A stretch of DNA of 64,000 nt. Origin: Bacteroidota bacterium (GTDB taxonomy: Bacteria; Bacteroidota; Bacteroidia; 2-12-FULL-35-15). The translations under genes and the position numbers were made by a program. The notes below the pieces were generated by a model. The model had not been told where the DNA came from and ran no database searches. It saw only the letters and a list, made by a program, of their open reading frames with translations. The DNA lies in NCBI GenBank assembly GCA_016722565.1, contig JADKIU010000001.1, forward strand, positions 496,001 to 560,000, read 5' to 3'. Below, one piece after another: positions 51,389 to 60,792 of this stretch (the first letter of the stretch is position 1; the number at the start of each line of letters is the position of its first letter).

Positions 51389-53106
51389 TGGAAAAGGTAT
51401 CCGCAGAGATGGGTTTGTTTATGGGCTTGGCAGCGTTGGTGATGGTGATTATTTTATGGTTGTTCTTCCGTTCGTTTTCTTCGGTTTTCTTTTCAGTATT
51501 TGTAGTTGCCATTGGTGTAACCTGGGCGCTTGGAACTATTTCCTTGCTCGATTATAAAATTACCATGCTCTCCGGATTGATTGCACCGCTCATCATGGTG
51601 ATCGGTATTCCCAATTGTGTGTTCCTCATCAATAAATACCAAAGTGAATACATCAAACATGGCAACAAAGTAAAGGCCTTGTCGGTGATGATTGAAACCA
51701 TTGGTGTATTGTTGTTTTTAGCAAACGTAACCACAGCCATTGGTTTTGGTGTATTGTATTTTACAAACAGTTCCATGTTGGTGGAGTTTGGGGTAGTGGC
51801 AGCTATCAATGTGATGGTGACGTATTTTATCACATTGTTCCTCATTCCAATTATATTAACGTATCTGCCGGCACCTACAAAAAAACAAACCAAACATTTG
51901 GAAGGTGTAAAAATTAATAAGTTGTTGGCTTGGGTAGATTTTATTGTACACAACAAACGCAAACAATTGTATTGGATCATTACCATTGTTACGTTGGTGT
52001 CTGCTTATGGAGCGAGCAAAATTAATGTGAACGGATTTGTGGTGGATGATCTTCCTAAAAACGATCCTGTGAATACCGATTTACAATTTTTCCAAACAAA
52101 TTTTCATGGGGTATTGCCTTTTGAAATTTCCATTGACACAAAAAAAGAAAATGGTGTGTTTGCCGACAATGGCGCAACGCTTTATAAAATTAAAAAATTA
52201 CAAAAAGTGTTTGCGGAGTACGATGAGTTCTCGCGACCACTATCTGTGGTAGAAGGCGTAAAGTTTTCGTATCAGGCATATAAGGATGGAGAAAAGAAAT
52301 ATTATATCCTTCCGGGGATTATGGACTTAAAAGAGTTGACACAATATACGTCAACGGTAAAAGGACAAGAAAATAAATTAGCAACGTTTATCGATTCGAG
52401 CAAACAAATTACGCGTGTGAGTTTTCAGATGGCCGATATCGGTTCAGAGAAAATGAAAAAACTGATTGCAGAATTGGAACCTCGTGTGGATTCTATTTTT
52501 GATTCGAACGAATACAATGTAACGTTAACCGGGCAAAGTTTGATGTTCTTAAAAGGCAATGCTTATTTGTTGTACAACCTGTTTGAAAGTTTGTTGATTG
52601 AGATTTTGTTGATTGCCATTGTTGGTATTGCCTTGTTCCGCTCTGTAAGAATCATTGTGCTTTCAAAAATCCCATGTTTGATACCGTTGATTATTACTGC
52701 GGGAATCATGGGGTATTTAGGAATTCGTTTCAAACCATCTACTATTTTAATCTTTAGTATCGCGTTTGGAATTTCCTCCGATGGAACCATTTATTTTTTA
52801 ACGAAGTACCGACAAGAATTAAAAAAGATGAATGCCACGGTAGCAGGATCTATTTCTATCGCGATTAAAGAAACGGGATTGAGTATGGTGTATACTGCGG
52901 TGATATTGTTTTGTGGTTTCGCCATCTTTGCTGCTTCCGGTTTTGGTGGAACAGTAGCGATGGGAGTTCTTATTTCCATTACGTTATTAGTAGCCATGGT
53001 AACCAATCTGGTTTTACTTCCGGCAATTCTTTTGTCGATCGACAAACGTCAAAGTAAAAAAGAAGCAAAAGCGAAATCGTTGATTGAACTGGGAGAGGAA
53101 GTGTAA
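51340..53106 (+). CDS. MMPL/RND-type exporter, main part
   Basis: About 588 residues that continue the fragment at 50756. Five helices of the first half (LMGLAALVMVIILWLFFRSF-like) lead to ITMLSGLIAPLIMVIGIPNC, with GVLLFLANVTTAIGFGVLYF. The second outer domain and five more helices contain FGISSDGTIYFLTKYRQEL and LSMVYTAVILFCGFAIFAAS. This is the two-fold RND architecture. MMPL proteins of this type export lipids or lipid-like molecules; no substrate can be named. There is no proper start codon because it is half of a frameshifted gene. The gene downstream is a TPR protein. Confidence 0.84.
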   Translation, partial: NLQIHYSGLPYVRTALMEKVSAEMGLFMGLAALVMVIILWLFFRSFSSVFFSVFVVAIGVTWALGTISLLDYKITMLSGLIAPLIMVIGIPNCVFLINKYQSEYIKHGNKVKALSVMIETIGVLLFLANVTTAIGFGVLYFTNSSMLVEFGVVAAINVMVTYFITLFLIPIILTYLPAPTKKQTKHLEGVKINKLLAWVDFIVHNKRKQLYWIITIVTLVSAYGASKINVNGFVVDDLPKNDPVNTDLQFFQTNFHGVLPFEISIDTKKENGVFADNGATLYKIKKLQKVFAEYDEFSRPLSVVEGVKFSYQAYKDGEKKYYILPGIMDLKELTQYTSTVKGQENKLATFIDSSKQITRVSFQMADIGSEKMKKLIAELEPRVDSIFDSNEYNVTLTGQSLMFLKGNAYLLYNLFESLLIEILLIAIVGIALFRSVRIIVLSKIPCLIPLIITAGIMGYLGIRFKPSTILIFSIAFGISSDGTIYFLTKYRQELKKMNATVAGSISIAIKETGLSMVYTAVILFCGFAIFAASGFGGTVAMGVLISITLLVAMVTNLVLLPAILLSIDKRQSKKEAKAKSLIELGEEV

Positions 53107-53128
53107 TTACTATTTAAAAATGTATCTC

Positions 53129-53317
53129 ATGAAAAAAGTATTCTTACTCCTGCTTTTTTCTTTCTTGTTTACACTAAGCAATCAGGTGTATGCGATTCCG
53201 CATCCTTCTGATTCGCTGATTCGTGTTTTGAATACCGCCACCTCCGATTCCATCAAATACGATACCTACATCAAACTGTTTTTCAAAATGAATTTGCGGA
53301 TTCTTCAATGGTGGTGA
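53129..53317 (+). CDS. signal-peptide fragment of a TPR sensor protein (frameshifted)
   Basis: The ATG at 53129 begins MKKVFLLLLFSFLFTLSNQV, a signal peptide. The sequence then matches the usual start of TPR sensors (PSDSLIRVLNTATSDSIKYD) and runs into a wrong frame after YIKLFFK. The true continuation NEFADSSMVVKYLKAY lies one base over, from 53287. One missing A or T near 53281-53288 fits. Confidence 0.75.
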   Translation: MKKVFLLLLFSFLFTLSNQVYAIPHPSDSLIRVLNTATSDSIKYDTYIKLFFKMNLRILQWW

Positions 53318-54711
53318 AATACTTGAAAGCGTATAAATCCTTTGCAGAAAAAAAGAACAACAAAAAAGAACTTGCAAATGTATTTCGCTTGTATGGTTTT
53401 TATTATGACGATAATGGTCTATATCCACAAGCGATTAAAAGTTATGAAACATCCATCAACTATTCGAAGGAGGCAGGAGATAAAAAAGGTGTTGCAACAT
53501 CAACCGGAAACCTTGGTTTGATATATGGTGCTCAGGGTGACTACGATGCAGCATTGTTGCAACATGTGGCGGCATTAAAGATGGATGAAGAAATAAAGAA
53601 TGAAATGGGCCAAGCCAAACATTTGGGTAATATCGGAATGTCCTATTATTATAAAGGTGAATTTCCGAAAGCCATTCAATATTATTTAAGGGCATTGCAA
53701 AAAGACGAAGCATTAGGAGATAAAACAGGCGTTGCTCGACACACAGCAAACATTGGTGGTGTTTATTTTGAATTGAGAGAATATGAAAAGGCAAAAGAGT
53801 TTTATTTAAAAGCCCTCAAGATTGAAGAAGAGTTAGGAAATAAAAGAGAAATTTCCCGACATCTTGGAAACATCGGGATGGTTTACAACATGCTGCAGGA
53901 TGTCGACAAATCATTGGAATATAGTTTCAAATCCTATGATATGATTAAAGAGTCGGGGGATAAATATTTTATTGCCTATGCACTCAATAACATTGCTACC
54001 AGTTATAGATTGGCGGAAGACATTCAAAAATCCTTGTTGTATGATCAACAAGCCCTGAAAATACGTGAAGAGATTGGAGATCAAAAAGGAATTGCGGAAA
54101 GCAATGCCAATGTTGGTACCGACTATACTGATTTGAAGATGTACAAGGAAGCTGAAAAATATTTACTCCTTGCAGCGGATGTCTCCTTGTCCAACGGCTA
54201 TCTTGATATGAATTCGGAGGTGGAGCAGGCATTAAGTGTGTTGTATCAAAAGATGAAGGATGTGCCGAACGAATTGCTGCATTATAAAAAGTTCATTCAA
54301 ATTCGTGATAGTATCTACAATGTGGAGAGTGCAAAAAAAACGTTGCAGCTCCAGATGCAATATGAGTTTGATAAAAAAACTACTGCCGATAGTTTGCAAG
54401 TAGCTGTGGATAAGCAATTGGCTGCAGCAGAATTAAAACAAGAAAAGATTCAACGCTATGCTTTGTTTGCCGGATTGATATTGGTTTTATTTTTCACATT
54501 TATACTCTTCAATCGTTTTAGAATTATTCGAAAACAAAAAACGATTATCGAACAGCAAAAAGAAATTGTAGAGAAACAAAAAGAATTGGTTGAAGAAAAG
54601 CAACGAGAAATTATTGATTCCATTCACTATGCCAAAAGAATCCAGCGTAGTTTACTGCCAACAGAAAAGTACATTGATCGGGTGATGAGTAAGTTGAAGA
54701 AGAAAGGGTAG
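53287..54711 (+). CDS. TPR sensor protein with membrane helix, no phosphatase domain
   Basis: About 474 residues that continue the signal-peptide fragment at 53129. Seven or more TPR units (GNLGLIYGAQGDYDAALLQH and similar) are followed by a coiled coil and one transmembrane helix (YALFAGLILVLFFTFILFN). A second coiled coil comes next (QKTIIEQQKEIVEKQKELVE), and the end is SIHYAKRIQRSLLPTEKYI and a short lysine tail. The ending is the same as in 4114-5433: the entry motif of a SpoIIE phosphatase without the phosphatase. No phosphatase domain is encoded in the 100 bases after the stop. Its partner is unknown. Confidence 0.83.
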   Translation, partial: NEFADSSMVVKYLKAYKSFAEKKNNKKELANVFRLYGFYYDDNGLYPQAIKSYETSINYSKEAGDKKGVATSTGNLGLIYGAQGDYDAALLQHVAALKMDEEIKNEMGQAKHLGNIGMSYYYKGEFPKAIQYYLRALQKDEALGDKTGVARHTANIGGVYFELREYEKAKEFYLKALKIEEELGNKREISRHLGNIGMVYNMLQDVDKSLEYSFKSYDMIKESGDKYFIAYALNNIATSYRLAEDIQKSLLYDQQALKIREEIGDQKGIAESNANVGTDYTDLKMYKEAEKYLLLAADVSLSNGYLDMNSEVEQALSVLYQKMKDVPNELLHYKKFIQIRDSIYNVESAKKTLQLQMQYEFDKKTTADSLQVAVDKQLAAAELKQEKIQRYALFAGLILVLFFTFILFNRFRIIRKQKTIIEQQKEIVEKQKELVEEKQREIIDSIHYAKRIQRSLLPTEKYIDRVMSKLKKKG

Positions 54712-54804
54712 TTTTTCAAATGTCTTGTTGTTATTCCTGACAAAAATCATGTTTTCCTTATCGACTTGGCTAGAGCTTGTATTGCTTTGCCCTTAAAAAT
54801 TTCG

Positions 54805-54812
54805 TATCTTTG
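54805..54812 (+). promoter_or_regulatory. -7 promoter box (TATCTTTG) of the metal-efflux operon
   Basis: TATCTTTG is a full TAnnTTTG match. It ends 5 bases before the GTG at 54818, so the transcript may be leaderless or the true start may lie downstream. Confidence 0.6.
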
Positions 54813-54817
54813 TGCCA

Positions 54818-55204
54818 GTGAAAAAGTATATTCCCATATTTTTGTTGTCCATTTACTTGCTTTCGCTTACGGAATTAAGTCAACTGATAAAGTTGCCCAT
54901 GTTGGTGGAACACTATCTTGAACATAAAGAAGAAAACAAAAATCTTTCTGTGTTGGGATTCTTATATCTACATTATGCACAAAAGAATGTGAAAGATGCC
55001 GATTACGATAAGGATATGAAATTGCCTTTCAAAACTCCAAATACCTTATTAAGTAGTCTTGAAATTGCTCCAGTACTCTTCGGCTCCAATAGTTTACTTT
55101 TAAAACCGATTCCTTCTGATAGAAAGCAGTATACTCTTTTTTCAGACAATCATTTATCTTCCGCTTATTTAGCTTCTATTTGGCAACCGCCAAAATCTTG
55201 TTAA
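54818..55204 (+). CDS. small membrane-anchored protein preceding a CusA-type pump
   Basis: About 128 residues. An N-terminal hydrophobic segment (KKYIPIFLLSIYLLSLTELS) is followed by a conserved-looking region LVEHYLEHKEENKNLSVLGF and KDADYDKDMKLPFKTPN. Short proteins with 'VEHY.EHK..N' and 'DKDM.LPFK' stand before heavy-metal RND pumps in Bacteroidota. They are of unknown role, perhaps metal binding through the His/Asp-rich part. Start choice is uncertain: GTG at 54812 overlaps the promoter box, GTG at 54818 is used here. No ATG occurs before residue 28. Confidence 0.6.
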   Translation: MKKYIPIFLLSIYLLSLTELSQLIKLPMLVEHYLEHKEENKNLSVLGFLYLHYAQKNVKDADYDKDMKLPFKTPNTLLSSLEIAPVLFGSNSLLLKPIPSDRKQYTLFSDNHLSSAYLASIWQPPKSC

Positions 55205-55296
55205 TTCCCTTTTTGATTTTTTAGAACATTGCAATTACCCAAGGTGATTGTGTGGTCTGTATGTATGTGTATCAAAAATAATTTAAACAAGAAATT

Positions 55297-58200
55297 ATGT
55301 TAACTAAAATTATAGAGTTTTCCATTCGGAACAAACTCATCATCGGGCTTTTTGTAATTGCCCTTATCGGTTATGGTTCGTATCAAACTACGAAACTACC
55401 TATTGATGCTGTTCCCGATATTACCAATAATCAGGTCCAGGTGATTACTGTTGCTCCTTCGTTTGGTGCAACGGATATCGAACGATTGATCACTTTCCCC
55501 ATCGAGCAAGCCAACAATAATATTTCAGGCTTAAAGGAAATCAGAAGTTTTTCTCGCTTCGGATTATCCCTCGTAACCATTGTGTTTGAAGATAATGTAG
55601 ATGTGTATTGGGCACGTCAGCAAGTAGCCGAACGTTTGCAACAAGTGCAAGCTGAATTGCCAGAAGGTGTCGGAAATGTTTCCATGGGTCCGGTTACTAC
55701 CGGCTTGGGTGAAATTTATCAATACTCCGTTCGCGCCAAAGAAGGCTTTGAAAATAAATACGATGCAACTGCTTTGCGCACCATTCAGGATTGGGTGGTA
55801 CGCAGACAATTGCTCGGAGTGAAAGGTGTAGCCGATGTAAGTAGTTTCGGTGGTAAACTCAAGCAATATGAAATTGCTGTGAATTCCAACAAATTACAAT
55901 CGTTTAACATAACCATGTCGGATGTGTTTGCCGCACTTGAAAGCAACAATCAAAATACGGGTGGTGCCTACATCGAAAAAGGCCCTACTGTTTTATACAT
56001 CCGCAGCGAAGGATTGGTAGGAAGCATCGAAGACATTCAATCCATCTTTATTAAAAACACTACCAACGGAACGCCTTTGTTAATTAAAGATGTAGCTGAT
56101 GTGCGCTATGGCAATGCTACCCGTTACGGAGCCATGTGTTACAACGACAAAGGTGAAGTGGCCGGTGCTGTGGTGATGATGTTGAAAGGAGAGAACAGCA
56201 GCGATGTCATTAAAAATATCAAAGAACGTATTTTGCAAATTCAAAAAACACTGCCCGAAGGTGTGATACTCGAACCGTTTTTGGATCGTACTAAAATGGT
56301 GAACAATGCCATTGGTACCGTTGAAACCAACTTGATTGAAGGGGCATTGATTGTATTGTTTGTATTGATTTTGTTTTTGGGAAATATGCGTGCCGGCTTT
56401 TTAGTCGCTTCCGTTATTCCCTTAGCCATGCTGTTTGCGGTTATCCTCATGAATGCATTTGGTGTGATTGGTAACTTAATGAGTTTGGGTGCACTCGATT
56501 TCGGATTGATTGTGGATGGCGCTGTGTTTATTGTTGAAGCGGTATTGCATCAACTTTCGCATAGCAAACATTTTGCAAATGTGAATCAGCTAACACAACA
56601 ACAAATGGATGACGAAGTTTCCGGTGCTTCTCGTAAAATGGCGCGGAGTGTGGTGTTCGGACAAATAATTATTTTGATTGTGTACTTGCCGACTTTCGCC
56701 TTGCAAGGCATCGAAGGGAAAATGTTTATCCCAATGGCACAAACGGTTGCGTTTGCATTGTTGGGTGCATTCATTCTTTCTATTACTTATGTTCCTATGA
56801 TGAGTGCATTGATCATGAGTAAGAAACTTTCGCATAAAAAAACATTTTCGGATAAGATGATGGCATTTTTTGAACGCCATTATCAAAACGCTTTGAACAA
56901 AGTGTTGAATTTTCCGAAAACAACCATCGCCACTGCACTCACCTTGTTTGTCCTTTCTATTTTTGTTTTGTCGGGTATGGGTGGTGAATTTATTCCTGCC
57001 TTGGAAGAGGGCGACTTCGCTGTTGAAACACGTGTGCTCATCGGAAGTAATTTAACAACCACCATTGAGAGTACTCAAAAAGCAGCTGGTATTTTAAAAG
57101 CGCAGTTCCCTGAAGTGCAACAAGTGGTGACAAAAATTGGTAGTGGTGAAATTCCTACCGACCCAATGCCAATGGAGGCGGCCGACATGATGGTGATCTT
57201 GAAAGATAAAAGTGAATGGACTTCTGCAGAAACATTTCCTGAACTTTCTGAAAAAATGAGTAAAGCCGTTGCACAAGTGCCGGGTATCACCGTGAGTTTT
57301 CAGTTTCCCGTTCAAATGCGTTTCAACGAATTGATGACCGGTGCAAAACAAGATGTCGTCTGTAAAATTTTTGGAGAAAACATGGATACGCTTGCACGCT
57401 ATGCCGAAAAGTTAGGAAAGCTTTCTTCAACCGTTGATGGAACACAAAATTTATATGTTGAACCGGTTACGGGCATGCCGCAAATTATTATTGAATACAA
57501 TCGCGCTACCATTGCCCAGTATGGATTAAACATTTCTACCATCAATCGGGTGGTGAATACCGGATTGGCCGGACAATCTGCAGGGTTAGTATTTGAAGGG
57601 GAGAAACGGTTTGATATGGTGGTGCGGCTTGATGGTGAACAGCGAAAAAACATTGAAGATGTTCGCAACCTATTAATTCCTACTCCATCAGGTTCACAAA
57701 TTCCGTTGCAACAATTAGCGAAGGTCGAATTGAAAGATGGTCCGAATCAGATTCAACGCGAAGATACAAAGCGCAGAATTGTTGTTGGATTCAATGTGCG
57801 TGGCCGTGATGTGCAATCCATCGTTCAGGAGTTGCAAAAGAAGGTAGATAAAGAAATTAAATTTCCTGCCGGATACTATGTCACCTATGGTGGTGCGTTC
57901 GAAAACTTAAATGCTGCCAAAGCACGATTAGGAATTGCTGTTCCGATTTCTCTATTACTTATTTTCTTGTTGTTGTATTTTTCGTTCAACTCCATCAAAC
58001 AAGGATTATTGATTTATTCAGCTATCCCACTTTCTGCTGTCGGTGGAATTTTTGCGCTGGCCTGGAGAGACATGCCATTCAGTATTTCAGCCGGTGTCGG
58101 ATTTATTGCCTTGTTTGGCGTTGCGGTACTCAATGGGATTGTGCTCATTGCAGAATTTAATCGACTGAAAGAAGAAGGGTGGAACGATACACGTAGAATT

Positions 58201-59646
58201 GTGTTGATGGGGACAAAAATTAAATTACGACCGGTATTGATGACAGCATTCGTTGCTTCATTGGGTTTCTTGCCCATGGCGATTAGCAGTGGTGCAGGAG
58301 CTGAAGTGCAACGACCACTTGCTACCGTTGTTATTGGCGGATTAATGATTGCTACATTCCTCACACTTTTTGTATTACCTATTTTATATATCATTTTTGA
58401 AAAAGGAGGGAAAATGAAAGTGAAACCTGTAATTGCTCCGGCTATACTTTTGTTGATTGCTTTTTCTGCTCAGAATGGTTTCGCGCAAACACCTATTGCG
58501 TTGCAAGCCGCAATCGACTCTGCATTAAAAAATAATCTCAACATTAAAAACGAACAGCTGGTTTCCGACTATCAAAAGAAATTGATTCAGTCAGGGGTGA
58601 ATTTGCCACAAACTTCGGTGAACGGAGAATTTGGGCAAATCAACAGTGCCTATCCCGACAATGGGTTTGGTGTTTCGCAATCGTTTAGCTTCCCTACTTT
58701 ATATGTTCAACAAAAGAGCTACCTACGAGAAGAATGGAAAACGGCTGTGTTGAATGTGGCGTTAAAAGAAGCGGATACTAAAAAAATGGTGCGTCAACTT
58801 TTCTATTCTTTTCTTGTGTTAAAAGAAAAAGAAAGCTTGCTCCAAAAGAACGATAGTATGTATGCTGTGTTTTTAGAAAAAGCGAATTTGCGTTTTTCAA
58901 AAGGGGAGAGCAATGTGCTTGAAAAAACAACGGCTGAAACCCAACGCGGAAGCTTGCGCATTCAACTCAAACAAATCCAACAAGAATTGGAAGTGGTGCT
59001 GTTACAATTTCGATTGGTATTAAATGCGAATACCGCTTTTGTTCCTGCTGCTACACCGTTGAAACAAAGTCTTGATTTTAGTTTGGATACCGGCTTGGTG
59101 ACACAGCATCCTTTGTTAAAGGTGTTGGAGCAACAACAAAAAGTAACTGCCATTCAGCAAAAGGTAGAACGCGCAAAACTTTTTCCGGAGTTGAATGTGG
59201 GTTATTATAGTGTAACCATGAAAGGCATGGGTGCAGACGATGTATTGTATGGTGCCGGTTCGCGCTTTCAATCGGTGCAGGTGGGTGTGGGTATTCCTTT
59301 GTTTTTTGGAGCACAAAAATCCAAAATCAATGCTGCAAAAATGAATCGTAGCATTACCGAAAATCGTTACCGCTCCGAAAAAAGCAGTCTGCAAATGGAA
59401 TACAAATCCATGTTGGCGTATTTTAAAAATCAAGAAGCGACAGTGAACTACTTTGAGACGGTTGCTTTAAAAAATGCTGATTTAATTTTTGATACCTCCA
59501 ACAAACAATTTGCGAATGGAGCGATTAATTATCTGGAATGGGTGATGCTCACCAATCAAGCCATTTCTATTCAAGCGGAGTATTTGGATGCCGTAAAAAA
59601 TCTGAACGAAACAATTATTCAACTGAACTACTTACTTTCTAAATAA
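55297..59646 (+). CDS. CusA/CzcA heavy-metal RND pump fused to a TolC-like outer-membrane domain
   Basis: A 1449-residue protein. Residues 1-1038 are a complete HME-RND pump: KLPIDAVPDITNNQVQVITV, the proton-relay helix LDFGLIVDGAVFIVEAV (near 405), EEGDFAVETRVLIGSN and LNGIVLIAEFNRLKEEG. It exports divalent or monovalent metal cations from periplasm or cytoplasm. Residue 1040 starts KVKPVIAPAILLLIAFSAQ, a signal-peptide-like helix, and 1065-1449 are an outer-efflux-protein (TolC) domain with IALQAAIDSALKNNLNIKNE. The fusion is known in Bacteroidota. GGAGGG lies just before the internal ATG at 58414, so separate synthesis of the TolC part is possible. Adaptor gene follows after 8 bases. Confidence 0.93.
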   Translation: MLTKIIEFSIRNKLIIGLFVIALIGYGSYQTTKLPIDAVPDITNNQVQVITVAPSFGATDIERLITFPIEQANNNISGLKEIRSFSRFGLSLVTIVFEDNVDVYWARQQVAERLQQVQAELPEGVGNVSMGPVTTGLGEIYQYSVRAKEGFENKYDATALRTIQDWVVRRQLLGVKGVADVSSFGGKLKQYEIAVNSNKLQSFNITMSDVFAALESNNQNTGGAYIEKGPTVLYIRSEGLVGSIEDIQSIFIKNTTNGTPLLIKDVADVRYGNATRYGAMCYNDKGEVAGAVVMMLKGENSSDVIKNIKERILQIQKTLPEGVILEPFLDRTKMVNNAIGTVETNLIEGALIVLFVLILFLGNMRAGFLVASVIPLAMLFAVILMNAFGVIGNLMSLGALDFGLIVDGAVFIVEAVLHQLSHSKHFANVNQLTQQQMDDEVSGASRKMARSVVFGQIIILIVYLPTFALQGIEGKMFIPMAQTVAFALLGAFILSITYVPMMSALIMSKKLSHKKTFSDKMMAFFERHYQNALNKVLNFPKTTIATALTLFVLSIFVLSGMGGEFIPALEEGDFAVETRVLIGSNLTTTIESTQKAAGILKAQFPEVQQVVTKIGSGEIPTDPMPMEAADMMVILKDKSEWTSAETFPELSEKMSKAVAQVPGITVSFQFPVQMRFNELMTGAKQDVVCKIFGENMDTLARYAEKLGKLSSTVDGTQNLYVEPVTGMPQIIIEYNRATIAQYGLNISTINRVVNTGLAGQSAGLVFEGEKRFDMVVRLDGEQRKNIEDVRNLLIPTPSGSQIPLQQLAKVELKDGPNQIQREDTKRRIVVGFNVRGRDVQSIVQELQKKVDKEIKFPAGYYVTYGGAFENLNAAKARLGIAVPISLLLIFLLLYFSFNSIKQGLLIYSAIPLSAVGGIFALAWRDMPFSISAGVGFIALFGVAVLNGIVLIAEFNRLKEEGWNDTRRIVLMGTKIKLRPVLMTAFVASLGFLPMAISSGAGAEVQRPLATVVIGGLMIATFLTLFVLPILYIIFEKGGKMKVKPVIAPAILLLIAFSAQNGFAQTPIALQAAIDSALKNNLNIKNEQLVSDYQKKLIQSGVNLPQTSVNGEFGQINSAYPDNGFGVSQSFSFPTLYVQQKSYLREEWKTAVLNVALKEADTKKMVRQLFYSFLVLKEKESLLQKNDSMYAVFLEKANLRFSKGESNVLEKTTAETQRGSLRIQLKQIQQELEVVLLQFRLVLNANTAFVPAATPLKQSLDFSLDTGLVTQHPLLKVLEQQQKVTAIQQKVERAKLFPELNVGYYSVTMKGMGADDVLYGAGSRFQSVQVGVGIPLFFGAQKSKINAAKMNRSITENRYRSEKSSLQMEYKSMLAYFKNQEATVNYFETVALKNADLIFDTSNKQFANGAINYLEWVMLTNQAISIQAEYLDAVKNLNETIIQLNYLLSK

Positions 59647-59654
59647 CCATAACA

Positions 59655-60791
59655 ATGAAAAATACAATCCTTCTCTTCATCGGAATTAGTTTATTGTCGG
59701 CTTGTGGCGGACAAAAAAATCAGGATGAAACAACAGCAGTTGCCGTTGCCGAAAATTTTGTTTCACTCACCGATGTACAACTTAAAAGTGCCGGTGTGGA
59801 AACCGGAAAGCTCGAAAAGCGGAGCATTTCCTCTTCATTAAAACTTAACGGAAAAATTGATGTGCCACCGCAAAACATGGTTTCGGTGAGTATGCCTTTG
59901 GGTGGATTTTTAAAATCAACCAAACTCTTGCCCGGTATGTATGTTAAAAAAGGCGAAGTGATTGCAACAATGGAAGATCAACAATATATCCAGTTGCAAC
60001 AAGAATACCTCACCGCAAAATCGAAATTGACTTTTTCTGAAAATGAATACAACCGTCAGAAAGAATTAAATCAAAGTAAAGCGAGTAGCGATAAAGTATT
60101 TCAACAAACCGAAATGGAGTATAGAACGCAGAAAATTACTATGAGCGCATTGGCGGAAAAATTACGATTGATAAATGTAAACCCTGAAACGCTTTCGGAA
60201 GCAAATCTTTCCCGAAGCATCAATTTATATTCGTCCATCGAAGGTTATGTGTCGAAAGTAAATGTGAACATCGGCAAATATGTTAATCCTTCGGATGTTT
60301 TGTTTGAGTTGATTAATCCGGTTGACATTCACCTGAACCTGGAAGTGTTTGAAAAGGATATGGGTAAACTATACATCGGACAAAAAATGATGGCGTACAA
60401 TAATAATGAGCCGGATAAAAAGTATGCCTGCGAAATTATATTAATCTCTCAAGATTTATCGAGTGATAGAAGCGCGGAAGTGCATTGCCACTTTGAAACG
60501 TATGATAAAAAACTAATGCCCGGGATGTACATGAATGCCGATGTGGAAATACAAAATAACAATGTTATTTCGATACATCAGGATGCAATTGTTACCTTTG
60601 AGGGAAAGGACTACGTTTTTCTTGCAAAAGGTAAGAACGAGTTTGAGATGATAGAAGTTAAAAAAGGAAGTGGTAACACTACTTTTGCTGAAATTACGTT
60701 TGAAGGGGGAAAGGAATATGGTGCGCAACCGTTTGTTACAAAGGGAGCGTATGCATTGTTGATGCAACTTAAAAATACAAATGCTGAATAA
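59655..60791 (+). CDS. CusB/CzcB-type periplasmic adaptor lipoprotein of the metal pump
   Basis: A 378-residue protein with a lipoprotein signal (TILLFIGISLLSACGGQ, cysteine near 17). The membrane-proximal and lipoyl parts contain SMPLGGFLKSTKLLPGMYVK and NLYSSIEGYVSKVNVNIGKY-like halves. Between them a helical hairpin of about 80 residues is found. HCHFETYDKKLMPGMYMNAD and a C-terminal domain with IEVKKGSGNTTFAEITFEGG complete the fold. It joins the pump at 55297 to the outer-membrane duct. Its stop overlaps the frame of the next gene, so the operon is tight. Confidence 0.93.
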   Translation: MKNTILLFIGISLLSACGGQKNQDETTAVAVAENFVSLTDVQLKSAGVETGKLEKRSISSSLKLNGKIDVPPQNMVSVSMPLGGFLKSTKLLPGMYVKKGEVIATMEDQQYIQLQQEYLTAKSKLTFSENEYNRQKELNQSKASSDKVFQQTEMEYRTQKITMSALAEKLRLINVNPETLSEANLSRSINLYSSIEGYVSKVNVNIGKYVNPSDVLFELINPVDIHLNLEVFEKDMGKLYIGQKMMAYNNNEPDKKYACEIILISQDLSSDRSAEVHCHFETYDKKLMPGMYMNADVEIQNNNVISIHQDAIVTFEGKDYVFLAKGKNEFEMIEVKKGSGNTTFAEITFEGGKEYGAQPFVTKGAYALLMQLKNTNAE

Positions 60792-60792
60792 G

